NCBI GenBank assembly: GCA_030734395.1
Contig: JAUZTG010000020.1
Coordinates: 1,302,001 to 1,366,000 of the forward strand
DNA: 64,000 nt
Direction of reading: 5' to 3'
Origin: Sarocladium kiliense
Lineage: Eukaryota > Ascomycota > Sordariomycetes > Hypocreales > Sarocladiaceae
Under the pieces are notes generated by a model. It saw only the letters and a program-made list of their open reading frames with translations, ran no database searches and was not told where the DNA came from. The translations under genes were made by a program, and so were the position numbers. Positions 1-11,958 of this stretch are shown here, piece by piece (position 1 is the first letter of the stretch; each line of letters opens with the position of its first letter).

Positions 1-1253
1 GGGTGTGCAAACGACTTGACTTGATTTGGGCCCGTGAGTATATTGCGATGCATCCAGCACGATGTTGTGCTTACATACGGGGTGACTTCACATCTCCCCT
101 CTCGCAAAGTGCAACACGAGACGCCGACCTCCACCACCCTACTAAACATTACCGCCATCCACTTAAGGAACTCATAGACAACGCGACCAACCCTGATCCT
201 TGCAGGTGCGGCTGCGAGACCTGATGGTGGGCTCGATGCAGGCTACCGAACAGCGGCTGAAGCGCCTCAGTCCCAACTGGATTGGAGAAGGGAGATGGGT
301 TCTGTGTCACTACAGCCCAAGCACGCACCTCTAATTGCTGTTCTCACGTTTTCTAGAGCTGTGTTACAGACTGGCAATCAAATATCCGAGCGGGTCTAAG
401 ATTATCGCTCAAGTCACAGGACGAACACCACGGATGGGCGAAGCACGTATTGCAAAAGCGTTCCTCGTCATGCTCTGATCATCAGAGGGTACTGATTGAA
501 ACAGCAAGCCTTGTTGTCGTAGTTCGGCGAGACGTTGTCTCGGACTTCGTGGAATCTCATGGTGAAGAATGATCAGAGAGATAGGGGTGTTTAAGCCCAC
601 AAGCTCATCACTCAAGCCGGTCACCAATCTGAAGGGCTGAGAACGAAGCTTTGCGAGTTTGCCCATTGGCCATATGAGGGGCGTGCAGCCTTCCACGAAG
701 GAAGAACTACACAAGCGATGATCCCAGCAGCCATCATCAGGTTATCGGCCGGATTGAGGTCACATAGAGTGTCACGGGTGACTTGAGGAAGGGCTGATGA
801 TTGTGTGACATTACATGCCGCACCAGGAGAAAGCACTCAGGGGTATCGCCACCACCCTCAACAAGAGGAGAGATAATGATGGCTGGCGGATGATGTCGGT
901 CTATCACATCGAGAGTCTTGCTTATTTTCACCCTTCACCTGCGTGTGGAAGGGGGAGGTGACTTGGCCAGGACGACCAAGATCGCCGTGGATCCTTGTTC
1001 TGCGTGGCGTGCCAGCCAGCCTGCCAGGGCAGGTCTTCGACAGCGTGGTATTGACATGAAGGGTCCCAGAGATGCCACGCGAGCCTGATAGGAGAAGGGG
1101 ACTGACCGACGCCACCAGCGTAAGGAGGCGGGTTTTGCTCACAGAGCCATGCGTAGGGAGAAACTCGATCGTTTCGGTACCGAGAGGCATGGACCGGTGT
1201 GATGATCCAGATGAGCAACCTTGTCCATGTGGCGGCTACCAGCTACATGTTGC

Positions 1254-1274
1254 ATGCTCCATGCTCCATGCTCC
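1254..1274. repeat. Tandem 7-bp repeat, three copies
   Basis: Three perfect head-to-tail copies of ATGCTCC, followed by a degenerate fourth (TTGCTCT). No gene overlaps it. Confidence 0.9.
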
Positions 1275-1870
1275 TTGCTCTAGGCCGCAAGCAGGCGGAA
1301 ATTGGATTGGCGCTTTGGATCGAAGGCGGGATGGCAGGAGGAGCTGGTCTGTGTGGCCTCCGCGCTGCATGCCGGATGATCGACACCATAGAAACGGCCT
1401 AGATGCCATCGAAGCGCATGACAAAGCGTGGGATGGGACAGTGGACAAGGCAGATTGCATGCACTTTGCAGGGTGACAGTGCAACCATCAGGTAGGTCTC
1501 GACCCGTTAGAGTCAAGAGAGGGAACGCACGCCCATACCTGACGGGGTGGCGATGGTTGGAAACGTTAGAGGCCACAGGCAGACATGCACGAGAAAGGGT
1601 CTCGCCAAATGAATGGACGAGGAATGTGCCAGGTCATCGTGTCCTGGACGCTCCGAGTGCGCAAGTACCGGACAGCCCTGCATCTGGTAGTTCTCGGACC
1701 CCCAACATTCAGTATGTACGAGACTCTTGACGGCTTGGAGCCTGTTCTGGTGCATGCCTGCTCTCCCGGATTTTCTGCTCCTGGGTGAACGGACGCCTAG
1801 ATCTGGGGGGGCAAAAGGCAAATGGGAAAAAGTGGCTTGCCGCCGACGAGCTGAAGCACATGGGATTGTG

Positions 1871-1894
1871 CTGGGCTGGGCTGGGCTGGGCTGG
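1871..1894. repeat. Tandem 5-bp repeat (CTGGG)
   Basis: Four perfect copies of CTGGG plus a partial fifth, in non-coding sequence. It looks like a simple microsatellite. Confidence 0.9.
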
Positions 1895-2998
1895 CGCCTA
1901 TTAATTTTGCTGCCCACGTACTACCAACCCGACTATTAGAACACCTTGCCGTATTATGCTTTTCTTTTCTCCTCGACCATGCGCAAAATCTCAAGCCCAA
2001 GGTAGCGGCAGTTCCGATGGGGTCCTTGAAGGGCTGAAAAGGAGGGTGCGGGTTTTGGGGGGCGCGCAGAATAGGATTCTGTCTCTCTTCGCGACGGCGT
2101 GCATCTACGGTTGGAACGATGACCCTTTTCAATGTCAGCACGCCCCTTCCAGATGGGAGCATGGGGAAGGAAACGGCTGGATGAGCGAGACACAGGGCTC
2201 AGACTGTACAGGTGACAGTCCGAGACTCTCCCTCATATCATGCATTGCTGTGGCGAGATCTAAGACACCCATCTCTCGTATAGACGCTGGGCCTTAGCTG
2301 GGATTCTGTTACGAGCAGCGCTGTTCCTCCTGCTAGTCTTGAAGATGATGATGTTATAACAGAAGACGCTGACGATGTTCTCATTTTGACAGTTGTCCTG
2401 CCATACCATCGTGACAAATGCTGACTGGAATATCCCCTGGTGCTCTGATGCTGTCAGCATCAAATCCATGCTGGCATCCAGACTTTCCCGGAGGGCGCAC
2501 CAAGGAACTCAATAACAGATCATTTCCCTCGCCAGGGTCCAAGGTTACAACGTTTCGATTCTGGCGTGTGTTCTAGGAAACATACCTGACAGAATCGACA
2601 CGTGGAGAGAGCGGTATCATATCCGCAGAGGAGAAAGATCCACGATATGCCGATGCAAGCGACTGATAGCCTTGAACTCTGTGATATCTCGTCGTGGCAA
2701 ATGGAGTCAAGATCTCGCTTCGCATTTCATTCTAGCTGCATCCAGCATAACTCCACCGTAACTGCCCCATTTTGAGCTGAGAGTGGAAAAGAAAGAACCG
2801 AAGGAGAAAAAGGGGTCCAGAAGGGGGGGGGGTTCCAACCGAGATGGGGATATCGGATCTGGAGTGGATCATAACGACGAGGATCGGGAAAAACAAACTT
2901 CGGTTCTAGATTGGGAATTTTGGGAAGGGAAGGGATCGTCTTTCTGCACCGATATTTCGCGAAGAGTAGGCGGTATCGTGAGGCGGACGAGACCGCCT

Positions 2999-3024
2999 GG
3001 AGTCAAACTTTGGAGTCAAACTTT
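2999..3024. repeat. Perfect 13-bp direct duplication
   Basis: GGAGTCAAACTTT occurs twice in direct succession. It lies in non-coding sequence with no obvious function. Confidence 0.9.
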
Positions 3025-6000
3025 GTTGTCCACGATGTGGGGTTCACCATCAGAGAGTCCCATACGACATATCTCCTGAAGATGACTTATAGAACAAGAA
3101 GCAGCCTGAAAGCAGCTCTCCTGTAGTTTGAATCAAGGATCGACAGGTGCTCGCAATAGGGGAGCAGGGTATGTAAACGAGGGCGTTGTTGGGGTCCCTT
3201 GCCGGCTTCTGCACCCCTAACGAAGTCGTTGTGTGCGCGGAAGTTGCTTGATACTCATGGAATAGTGAGCTTGTATCTTTGGACAAATCTTGGGTTTCCA
3301 AACTGTTCTGCCGTGGCAGGTCTGGAGAGTCGGCTCTGGCATTACATGGAAGTGATGGGCGACGATCGACATTGTAGAGGAATATGATAGAAGTTAGAAC
3401 AGAGCCCGAGATTGCGGTTCCGCGGAATTGCAGAGAGTAAGAAATTTCAGAGGACATTCTGATACTTCAGCCAAGCTTGAGGATACCTTTTCATAGCTTT
3501 AATCGCAGTCTTTACGGAAGAGAGAGTCTCACGAGAACAACCGAGATGGAGAGTAGGCTTCTGCATTTCTGAATAAGTGCGATGAATATTCATTCTATCT
3601 TCCCCTCGCAACAAACAGAACATCACGAAACGAGTTGGTGATCAGAAACCTTTTTGCAAACGCAGTAATTTGCCTCGTGGAAACTGCTCACTGGCTCACT
3701 GTACCATCCTAAAGTCTTCATCTAAGCTGAGGGTTGGCCGTTCAAACAAGGCTTCAGACTTGGCATTCCGTGAAGGAACTATGAAGACCAACGAGTCAGG
3801 CTTTGGCCATGGATTTGTTTGACGAGAGGCACACTGGATCGTCAGCATAGATTCGCTGGAAGTGGAAGTCGCACGCATGCCAAGGGACAGCTCCGAGGAC
3901 GAGCAGAGCTCAGGATAAGTGTATTACATGCATTGTTGGTCTGCCCGAATGTCATTATCGCTGACTGAATCACTTATCACTTCGATTGAAGACTCGGCTG
4001 CGCTTTCCAGCAACTAGTGGCTCTCATAGGTGTTGATCAGCTGATATAAGAAGGCAGACTTTCATGTTTTTCTTGATCCTTCGTCTTGCCAGGGTTTCTG
4101 GAGCAGCTCTTGAGGTTGAGAAGACAGTAACCCCCAGAAGCTCCTGAATAACCAATGTCCTGATCTGATTCATCTCAGGGAAGTTTCGCCTACCTAGTCT
4201 TCATGTATGCTGGCCCGATAATGCATTGGCCCAACTTTCGACCGCTTTGTGCCCCCTTTTCAGGACATCGCACGCTTCATCCGTGATATGGCACCACCTG
4301 ACTGGCCCCTCAAATGATGATAAACCATTCAAGCCCTCTGGTACAGTTCTACAGAGCATCTGTCAGGTCAAGATAAGCTCCTGCCACGACATCGGCGGTG
4401 TTCTCCCCTGACGCTGTTCGCACGAGAGTCAAGCACGTCGAGCAAAAGGTCAACTAGCCCTCCCTAACGGCTCCCTGGGCCATTGCCTATGCGAGGGCTG
4501 AACTGGCCCAAAGCATCCTTCAATATCCAGCGAACGACGATGAATGGCCTTGGGTTGAGATGAAGAATCTATCGAACTCCGTCATCTCGCTTAGCTGTGT
4601 TTATCACTACGCCAACGTGTCCCTCACATACCTCACCTGACGCGTTCCTGACGGCTACAAAACTCAAATTGCAATAGACACGCCATCAGTGACCGTGCTT
4701 GAACACGCCCTGAATCAGTCGAGCCCTGTTGAGAGTCTCGCTTAGGTGAAGACCATTACTATGTCATCTGACCGAATATCTTCGGGGCCAGATTAGAACA
4801 AGATAGTGAAGTCTGATGAGCGTGGTAAGAAGAGGACTGCGACCTATCACTGTGGTGACATGTCAACGTGTTTGGTGTGGAAAACCAGCGAGGACAAGCG
4901 AGTTGCTCGGTAGGCTGCAACGGGAATCCGGGGCAAGCTCCAAAATTTAATTGGAGCAACAGCGGAGTGATTGACCTGCATTGATGTAGAAGATTCTATA
5001 TATGTAGACCATGTGAGAACCGTCGTCGTTGCAAGACGTGACTAGGCGATCATCGTGGAAACTTCAGAAGGGACACTTTAGCAACAAACGCACACCTTCC
5101 GTGTAATTCACACCCTTGTCTTGAAAACTCCTGTTCTGACGAATACAACTGTTTTATTTGCCCGAACGTGGAAGGCGTATGGGGCGACTTGGACAGCGGG
5201 AAAAGAGCACCGACTGTGTTGACCGCGAGAAGGTATCTTGTGTATAGGCAGCAACTTGAAGGAGGCCTGGTTCACTTGCCTGCCTATAGAGCCATAAACC
5301 TTGATGACACAAAGATATGACCTTCTTCTCCATTCTGGAAAGTATCAATGAATTGAGCAGCCAGCATTATCGGTGGATCGAATGTGTCGTGCCTGAACCT
5401 TATCATCGAGATCAGCAGACACAGAGGCCTACCCTCCCAACAATTTCTAGTAGCCTGATAAGCTCATAGTCTCGCTGCATGAGGTCAGAAGCCACGAACA
5501 CACTGCACATGATGGCACCATATCACATTCTCTGTTGGGGATTGAACATACAAGCAAGCTTAAGTGCACTGTTGATTCTATTTTGGTACCTCGGGGTCCT
5601 TTGAGTCATGGTGATTACCCATGCTCATGAGCGACCACAACTTCACGATTCATGGACTGCAAGCCATAGCCATCTTATTGACAGGTCGTTTATTCCGTTG
5701 ATAAGTAACAAGCCCCATCCGTGAACTAGCTACTGTCCATGTGAAATAGTGGAGGCCCGACTTGGGCAGCAGTAAGCCCCAAGTTTCTGTGTACAACTGA
5801 ACACCATCTCACGCCAAGCGTATCTCCTGAGGCTGATGACCAACTGAATCTTGTCAAAAACTGAGAACCTAAACTGCACGAATGATAGCAAGCCACGTTC
5901 CCCTGGGTTGCGCATCATTCGAACCACGAGCCAGGGCTGAGCAGCGCAAGACAATGCCATCAGCGGCGCCCATCACTCTCGCCAAAAGCAACTGAAAGCT

Positions 6001-6631
6001 ATGTCACGCTCTGCCCAAGTCCTGTACCAAAGTCAAGCCCAGGCGACATTGTTTGTGTTTGGCGGGCAGGCCGCCTCCTAACTGAACCTTGTCCACTAGT
6101 CTCCCAGAGCCTAGAACGTGGCTTGCCCGCACCGACCAACCACCCACGATTCCCAGCGCAACGGACATCGCCGACCACTTTCATTCTGCAAGGCCGAGAA
6201 AGCGAACTACGGTTTTCTTCTTCTTCTTGAGACATGAGTTTAACAAGGATACATGAAAGAAAGGTGGCAGATTGGTGCTCTAAGTTCCACATGCGAGGGC
6301 GGAGCTTGCGAAGAACGAAGAGGGACTGCGAGCGTGGGGGAAAATGCGAATACATACCGCGGAGGTTTCCTTCCTTCCAAGCGAGGGATTGGAAAGGAAA
6401 CATTTCATGCAGGTCTCACAGCCAACGTTTGAGGTCGAATGCTGGGGATGGGAAAGCCATTTCTGTCAATGCGGCACCTGTCTCACGTCAAAGCACCAGA
6501 TTAGCGCCATCTGGTTCGCCAAAGCACCCGTAAACTTACTTCTTCACCGGAAAAAGCACGGAGACGGTTATAGAACAGGCTTTTCCCAGCAGGACAAGGG
6601 GAGCGGAAGAGCGGAGGGGGGAGCGGAGGTA

Positions 6632-6645
6632 GGGGGGGGGGGGGG
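6632..6645. repeat. Homopolymer run of 14 G
   Basis: Fourteen consecutive G on the + strand inside a purine-rich stretch at about 6.6 kb. Such a run could adopt a quadruplex-like form, and its length is prone to sequencing error. Confidence 0.9.
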
Positions 6646-8177
6646 TGTTAAGCGCGAGGTTGGGAACTGCATGGCCTGGACCCGATAGCTCGGTTGTCCG
6701 TTGATCGATAGCTTGGTGCTTGGTATGGGACATGTGGTTGCGTGGGGTGCGGTGGTGGGCGTGCACAGCAGAAAATAGGGGTCCTTGGTTAGGCTTTGTG
6801 CAGAGCGGATTTGGAAAGAAAAGAGGCAAGATGAATAGTGACTGATCAGAAGTGGGAAGATGGACGGGCTGAATCATAGCGGAGGGGGAGGTGTGTGCCG
6901 CTGGTTTTCGGGATATGCATATCTTGGGGGGTGGTGGTGAAGCCGCGGGAACGGGGTTTTCGGTAAGGAGGTAGGAGCTTGGGGAGCTGAAAGATGGGAC
7001 GGGAGGTATGAATGGTGCATGAGACTATCTTGGATTGTACGATAGCACAAATATGGTCAAATAGCGTCTTGGTTGAAATGCCAAAAGCGGCGAGAATCGG
7101 ACTCGATATCGGGGAGTAAGATGATTCAAGGACCATATTGAGGACTTTATCACGATCGAGACCGGTTCCTCTGCGGATTGCATAGTGATCCAGGTACACA
7201 AGAACCCTTGGGCAGACTGATACCCTCTGAAGACTCGTGCCGTGGCAAAGGAAATCAACAGAGGCGCCAGAGAGCTACAACTGGAATTCTCTTCCTCGGG
7301 CAAGACGGAGGAAGCCGGACGAGGCCTCCCGAGCGGGAGCTAGGCATAGAAAGAAGACGATGAATACAGCCACAGAGATAAGAGATATAGGTTAAGCAAA
7401 AGCAGTTGACACTAAGTGGTGTGTTTGAGTTGTTTGTAAGCAGTGAAACCTGTGACTTGATAGGAGCTCGAGACCAGTTAAGAAGCCAGGTCACAATGAG
7501 ACGGGCAGTAAAGACGGTCGATTCAACAAGATGTGATTAAGGCGACTGAATTGGATAATATGAAAGATACTGTGGTCTTGACTACGATGTACCTTACTCC
7601 GTGAGAGACGAAGTCGTTTCTGAAGTTATCACGAGAGTGTCACCCACCGTGCGAGGTCACTCTTCCCCGCGAACCCTTCGTCTTGAAGGGAACTACCACT
7701 CGTTACACCTCACAATCTGGGTTGGCTGATTTATATTGCAGACTTTGTGTGAGTGATCTCTGTAGCCTATATTCGCTACTTTGGTAATGACACGTAATAG
7801 AGAGCTCGTACTAGCCGGGCAGGAAGAACCAGCCAAACGACCAACAAAGTTGAGGTGGAAAAGCCAGTCACGTAATACATAGCAAGTTGGCTGTGTACAC
7901 GTGAAGTGTCGTCTTCTATAATCACTTAAGCATAGTCATTGCGAGTTTTCGTGAAGATAGCGGCATATCACCATGACCCCATTAAATTGTGTTACATCGT
8001 GCGGTGTTAGGCTCGTCGCAAAAAGTCACAAAGACACGTCACAGCGAAGAACTACTTGAGATACGACTTTCAAATTCACTCAGACAGGGATTTCAACCTT
8101 GGATACATAAAACTCATTTGATATCATCCGTTCCTCTCCAGATCTCTGATTACCGTCACTGCGCCATGATTACTAGC

Positions 8178-10061
8178 TTACAGCTTCGACGGCGACTTTG
8201 GTGATCCGACCTGCGTGATCTCATCGTACAGCAGTCTATACCATCCGCGTTAGGAACAATTCATACCGAAACTAGCTCTCAAAAGCTTAGAAAGGGGGAA
8301 GGATGAAAAACTCACGTAGTCAGGAAGTCAGCATAGTCCTCGCCAGTGACCTGTCCAGAGAAGTACTGGGCCGCAAGCTGGTACTTGTTGCCCTTGGGTC
8401 CCTTGGTGGTTAGGTCATCGGCGACCTCCTTCAGGAGCTGGAGAGCATAGGCCTTGTCAACCTTCTTGCCCTCAGCGGTCTTGACGCCGTGCTTGACCCA
8501 TTGCCAGAGCTGGCTGCGGGAGACCTCGGCGGTGGCGGCGTCCTCCCTGTCGGAAATATTGTGGTTAGCAAGATGGTTCATCAAGTGGCAAGAGAGGTTG
8601 CGGGATGCTTGTGACAAGGAAAAGTGACTCACATGAGGAAGTTGATGGGCACACAACCGACTCCACGGACCCAGGCCTCCATGTATCCCAGGCCGATGTT
8701 GAGGTTCTTCTTGATGCCATCCTCAGTAATCTCACCAGGGAAGTCGACATTGAGCAGATCCTTTGCGTAGATCTGGACATCCTCCCTCCTGTTGAAAAGC
8801 TGATTCGCGGTAGGCATGTGCTTGTTGAACACCTCAGTCGCAATGCTGGCCAGCGCAGGATGCGCCACCCAAGTACCGTCATGGCCAGCCTTCACCTCAC
8901 GCAGCTTATCAGCCCTGACGCCATCCATGGCCTTGTCGTTGGCAGCCTTGTCATCCTTGATGGGGATCTGGGCAGCCATGCCACCCATGGCGTGGACGCC
9001 GCGGCGATGGCAGGTCTTGATGAGGAGCTTGACGTAGGCGTCCATGAAGGGGACCGTCATAGTGACGGCAGAGCGGTCAGGAAGAACGAAACGGGGGTTC
9101 TGGCGGAGCTTCTTGATGACGCTGAAGATGTAGTCCCAGCGACCGCAGTTGAGACCAGAGCTGTGGTCACGGAGCTCGTAGATGATCTCATCCATCTCGA
9201 AAGCAGCCATGATGGTCTCAATCAGGACAGTTCCGCGGATAGTTCCCCTAGCCATGCCAATGTGATCCTGGGCAAGGTTGAAGGCATCGTTCCAGAGACG
9301 GGCCTCGAGGTGAGACTCCATCTTGGGGAGGTAGAAGTACGGGCCGTGGCCGTTCTTGACGGTCTGGAAGGCATTGTGATAGAAGTAGAGACCGAAGTCG
9401 AAGAGAGAGGCGGACATGGGGGTGCCGTCGACGGTGACGTGCTTCTCGTCGAGGTGCCAGCCGCGGGGGCGGACGATCAGAGTGGGCAGGGGACGGTCGG
9501 TGCGGAGCTTGTACTCCTTGGGGCCCTGCTTGAAGTCGACCTGGCGACGGTTGGCGTCGTAGAGGTTGACCTGGCCGTTAATCATGTTGTCCCAGGTTGG
9601 GGCGCTGGAGTCTGGGATGGATGTTAGTCATGCACTCTGTCTCAATCAAGAATGCTCCATCTCTGATGAAGCATCGGGGTTGAGAAAGGATCAAGCTTAC
9701 CCTCAAAATCGGCCATGTAAGTCCAAACATCCGAGTTCAGCGCATTGACAACCATCTTCCTGTCCGTAGGTCCAGTGATCTCCACCCGGCGATCAACCAG
9801 ACCCGGAGCCGGAGGTGCTCCCCTCCAGGTATCATTGTCCCGGATGTGCTTGGTCTCTGGGAGGAAATCAGGAAGCTGGCCACGGTCGATATCAGCCTGG
9901 CGCTGCTTGCGACGCTCGAGGAGAGCGCGGCGGGTTGTGTCGAAGGAGCGGTGCAGCAGGGCGAGGAAGGCGAGGGCATCGGGGGTGAGGATCTTGCGGT
10001 GGACATCGTCGACCTTGCCGAGGACGGCGACGCCTTGGAGGATGGAGTCTGTGCTTGCCAT
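8178..10061 (-). CDS. acuE: Malate synthase, peroxisomal/glyoxysomal
   Basis: Malate synthase condenses glyoxylate with acetyl-CoA to malate in the glyoxylate shunt, needed for growth on acetate or fatty acids. Four exons (10061-9701, 9611-8633, 8546-8316, 8235-8178) join in frame to 542 residues, the usual size for fungal enzymes. The family signature RDHSSGLNCGRWDY lies at about residues 268-281, preceded by the conserved GTIRGTVLIET block. The C-terminal LMEDAATAEVSR segment carries the aspartate proposed as general base. The last 58-bp exon encodes a tail ending in Ser-Lys-Leu, a type 1 peroxisomal targeting signal. The third intron begins with an in-frame TGA inside its GTGAGT donor, so an unspliced transcript would end after residue 524 and lose the SKL. 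The start is the first ATG and gives a normal N terminus. Identity is certain; compartment switching is inference. Confidence 0.97.
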
Positions 10062-11958
10062 TGTGATGGATTGGGAATGTGGTTTGTAGGGTTTAGGGAT
10101 GGGAAGGTGGAGGATGAGCGGGTGAGGTTGAGGTTGAGGTGAGGTGAAGGAAGAGTGATGTCACGGAGATGTGAGCTAGATAGATAAAGCCACCGACAAA
10201 ATAAAAGCCGTGACGATGGATGGATGAATGGAGGGATGACTCCAAGGCAAGGTAAGGCAAGGCAAGCAAAAGGCGTGTGGCGCGGCAGCTCGGTGATCCT
10301 CGGTACAAGTTAAGTAATGCAGGCTATGGTGTTGGTCGACTGCGTGTGGTGGTGTAAGTGGTTCAGCCCAGTCACCCTCTCTCCAGGCGGTTGTCTCGCC
10401 GGATGAAGCCTTTCACGTGTCGGAACCGGGGGCGCGGGCAGATGCGGCTTGCGGGGCCGGAAGGGGGAGGGCACTCAGCGGGCGGCAGCGTGTGAAGGCA
10501 GCGTATCGTTGAGAGAGTCAGAGAACTTCAATTGATTGATGAGATGCACGACCTTCAGCAACTAAAATTCGAATCAGAGGCGAAGGATCAGAACATAAAG
10601 GAAAATGCAAACTCGGCTACCCAGAATTGCCCTCCGAACATCGCAGCTCAGCTCCCAAGACACCGATGACGCTCCTCCTCCCCTCCCTCCCTCCAACACA
10701 CAGTCCAGTACAGTACATCCCTCCAGCCGAGCTTCACCACCCACAGCGTCACCCACTAAAGTTTAGACTCCTGCATCCTCCTCGGTGCAGCTGCCAGCAC
10801 CTCTGCAGCACCTCTGGAAGCACAGGCCATCCAAACCTTTCCCCGCGCCCGTAAGTAGCACCCAAGGTCCCCTACCATCATCATCAAGTGGGGGAACTTA
10901 GCTGCACTAACACCACCACCACCACCACTACTATACCCACCATCATTCTCGCTGTATTCGCCCCTCGTCGGCACTCATCGGGCTTCGGATGGATGGAGCT
11001 TTCATCTACCGCCCAACTCCTTGACTAAACAGAATAGAATATATACGCAGACAGAGACGATCATATTCTCGATCAAAAAGTAGATTTGAGTCATCTTGCC
11101 TAGCGTCCATCCCCACAGCCAACCCAAAACAGCAAAATACGCGGTCATGGAACGGATATGCTCCCATTGACTGACTGGCTGGTCGCTGCCGGCGTCCGGA
11201 CCCTGCCGAGGCACATGCGCAACACTCCGACCGAGGCCGACTTCGGCGTAAGTTCTGCATCCCGTTGCCTATCCATCATCCTTTTTGATGATTGGCGCAT
11301 CACAAACGAAGACCATGCACTGTTTCACCCATCTGCCTGCTTTCCACACTCGAACTATCAGATCCCCGGCCTACAGCCGAGTCGACCCCGATCCTGACCC
11401 GGAATCTTCCTTACCTAGGTTGCATTGAGTGATACTTATCTCCCTCCGAATCGCTCAACACCCTACGCGGTAATCCCGGGGCATTCACGGCTCATCGCAT
11501 TCTACGTCACATCCACACTTCTTCACCCACCGCATCGAAAGATGAACAATCCCTGTAAAAGCTATAGCTATCAATGCTGCCTGCCAACCGATGCCTTGTA
11601 CAAGAAGAGAAAAACACAAAGAATCCGAAAGCTGAAAGTAGACTATGCACCTTGTCCACTGCGTCCAACAAAGGAAAGGTATAGTAGGAAACACGCCCGA
11701 TCCCGTCGCCGGTTGCGGCAGTGTAAGCGAGTGTCATGTTTTGCTCCCAACCCTGGTTGCGCTGAGCCATATGCATTGCTCGACTCCATCTCAACATATC
11801 CCGTAACTCGTCATGTCACCGCGGACGCCAAGTCGCCTTGCTCCCAGAAGCTCGTGACTGACTCTACACGGGGGTTGTCTTACAACTTGATCCAACACGA
11901 GTCACTGCCTGCGACATTGTACTGCTGGGCCAAGCTCAAGGCTATCCAGCGCCTCTAT
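10062..11958. other. Intergenic: malate synthase promoter side and kinase 3' side
   Basis: No supported gene. Malate synthase transcription starts leftward from this gap and the kinase gene ends at its right edge. It holds CCTCGG motifs, a CACGTG at about 10.41 kb and a short CAC/ACC triplet run at 10911-10928. An open frame at 11425-11970 on the + strand begins at TTG, is rich in unusual residues and resembles no protein I know. Confidence 0.6.
10298..10303 (+). promoter_or_regulatory. CCTCGG motif, candidate FarA/FarB site
   Basis: CCTCGG lies 237 bp upstream of the malate synthase ATG, and a second copy is at 10780-10785. In Aspergillus nidulans the fatty-acid regulators FarA and FarB act through CCTCGG cores upstream of peroxisomal and glyoxylate genes. 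The motif is only 6 bp, so occupancy here is inference. Confidence 0.4.

Larger units (their letters stand above)
1..8177. other. Gene-poor region, no supported gene
   Basis: I read both strands and found only short, overlapping open frames. None has a recognisable domain, and none can be extended by good splice signals into a convincing protein. The stretch holds small simple repeats (listed separately), a 14-G run, and around 4.43-4.80 kb a frame with only scattered stops that may be decayed coding sequence. Long non-coding RNAs or very divergent genes cannot be excluded. Confidence 0.6.

Noticed and set aside
8605..9627. 340-codon open frame on the + strand opposite malate synthase
   Set aside because: It is antisense to a certain gene, and its hydrophobic Val/Leu/Asp-rich translation is the mirror of strong codon bias. 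It starts inside the gene, has no domain and crosses both splice sites without signals.
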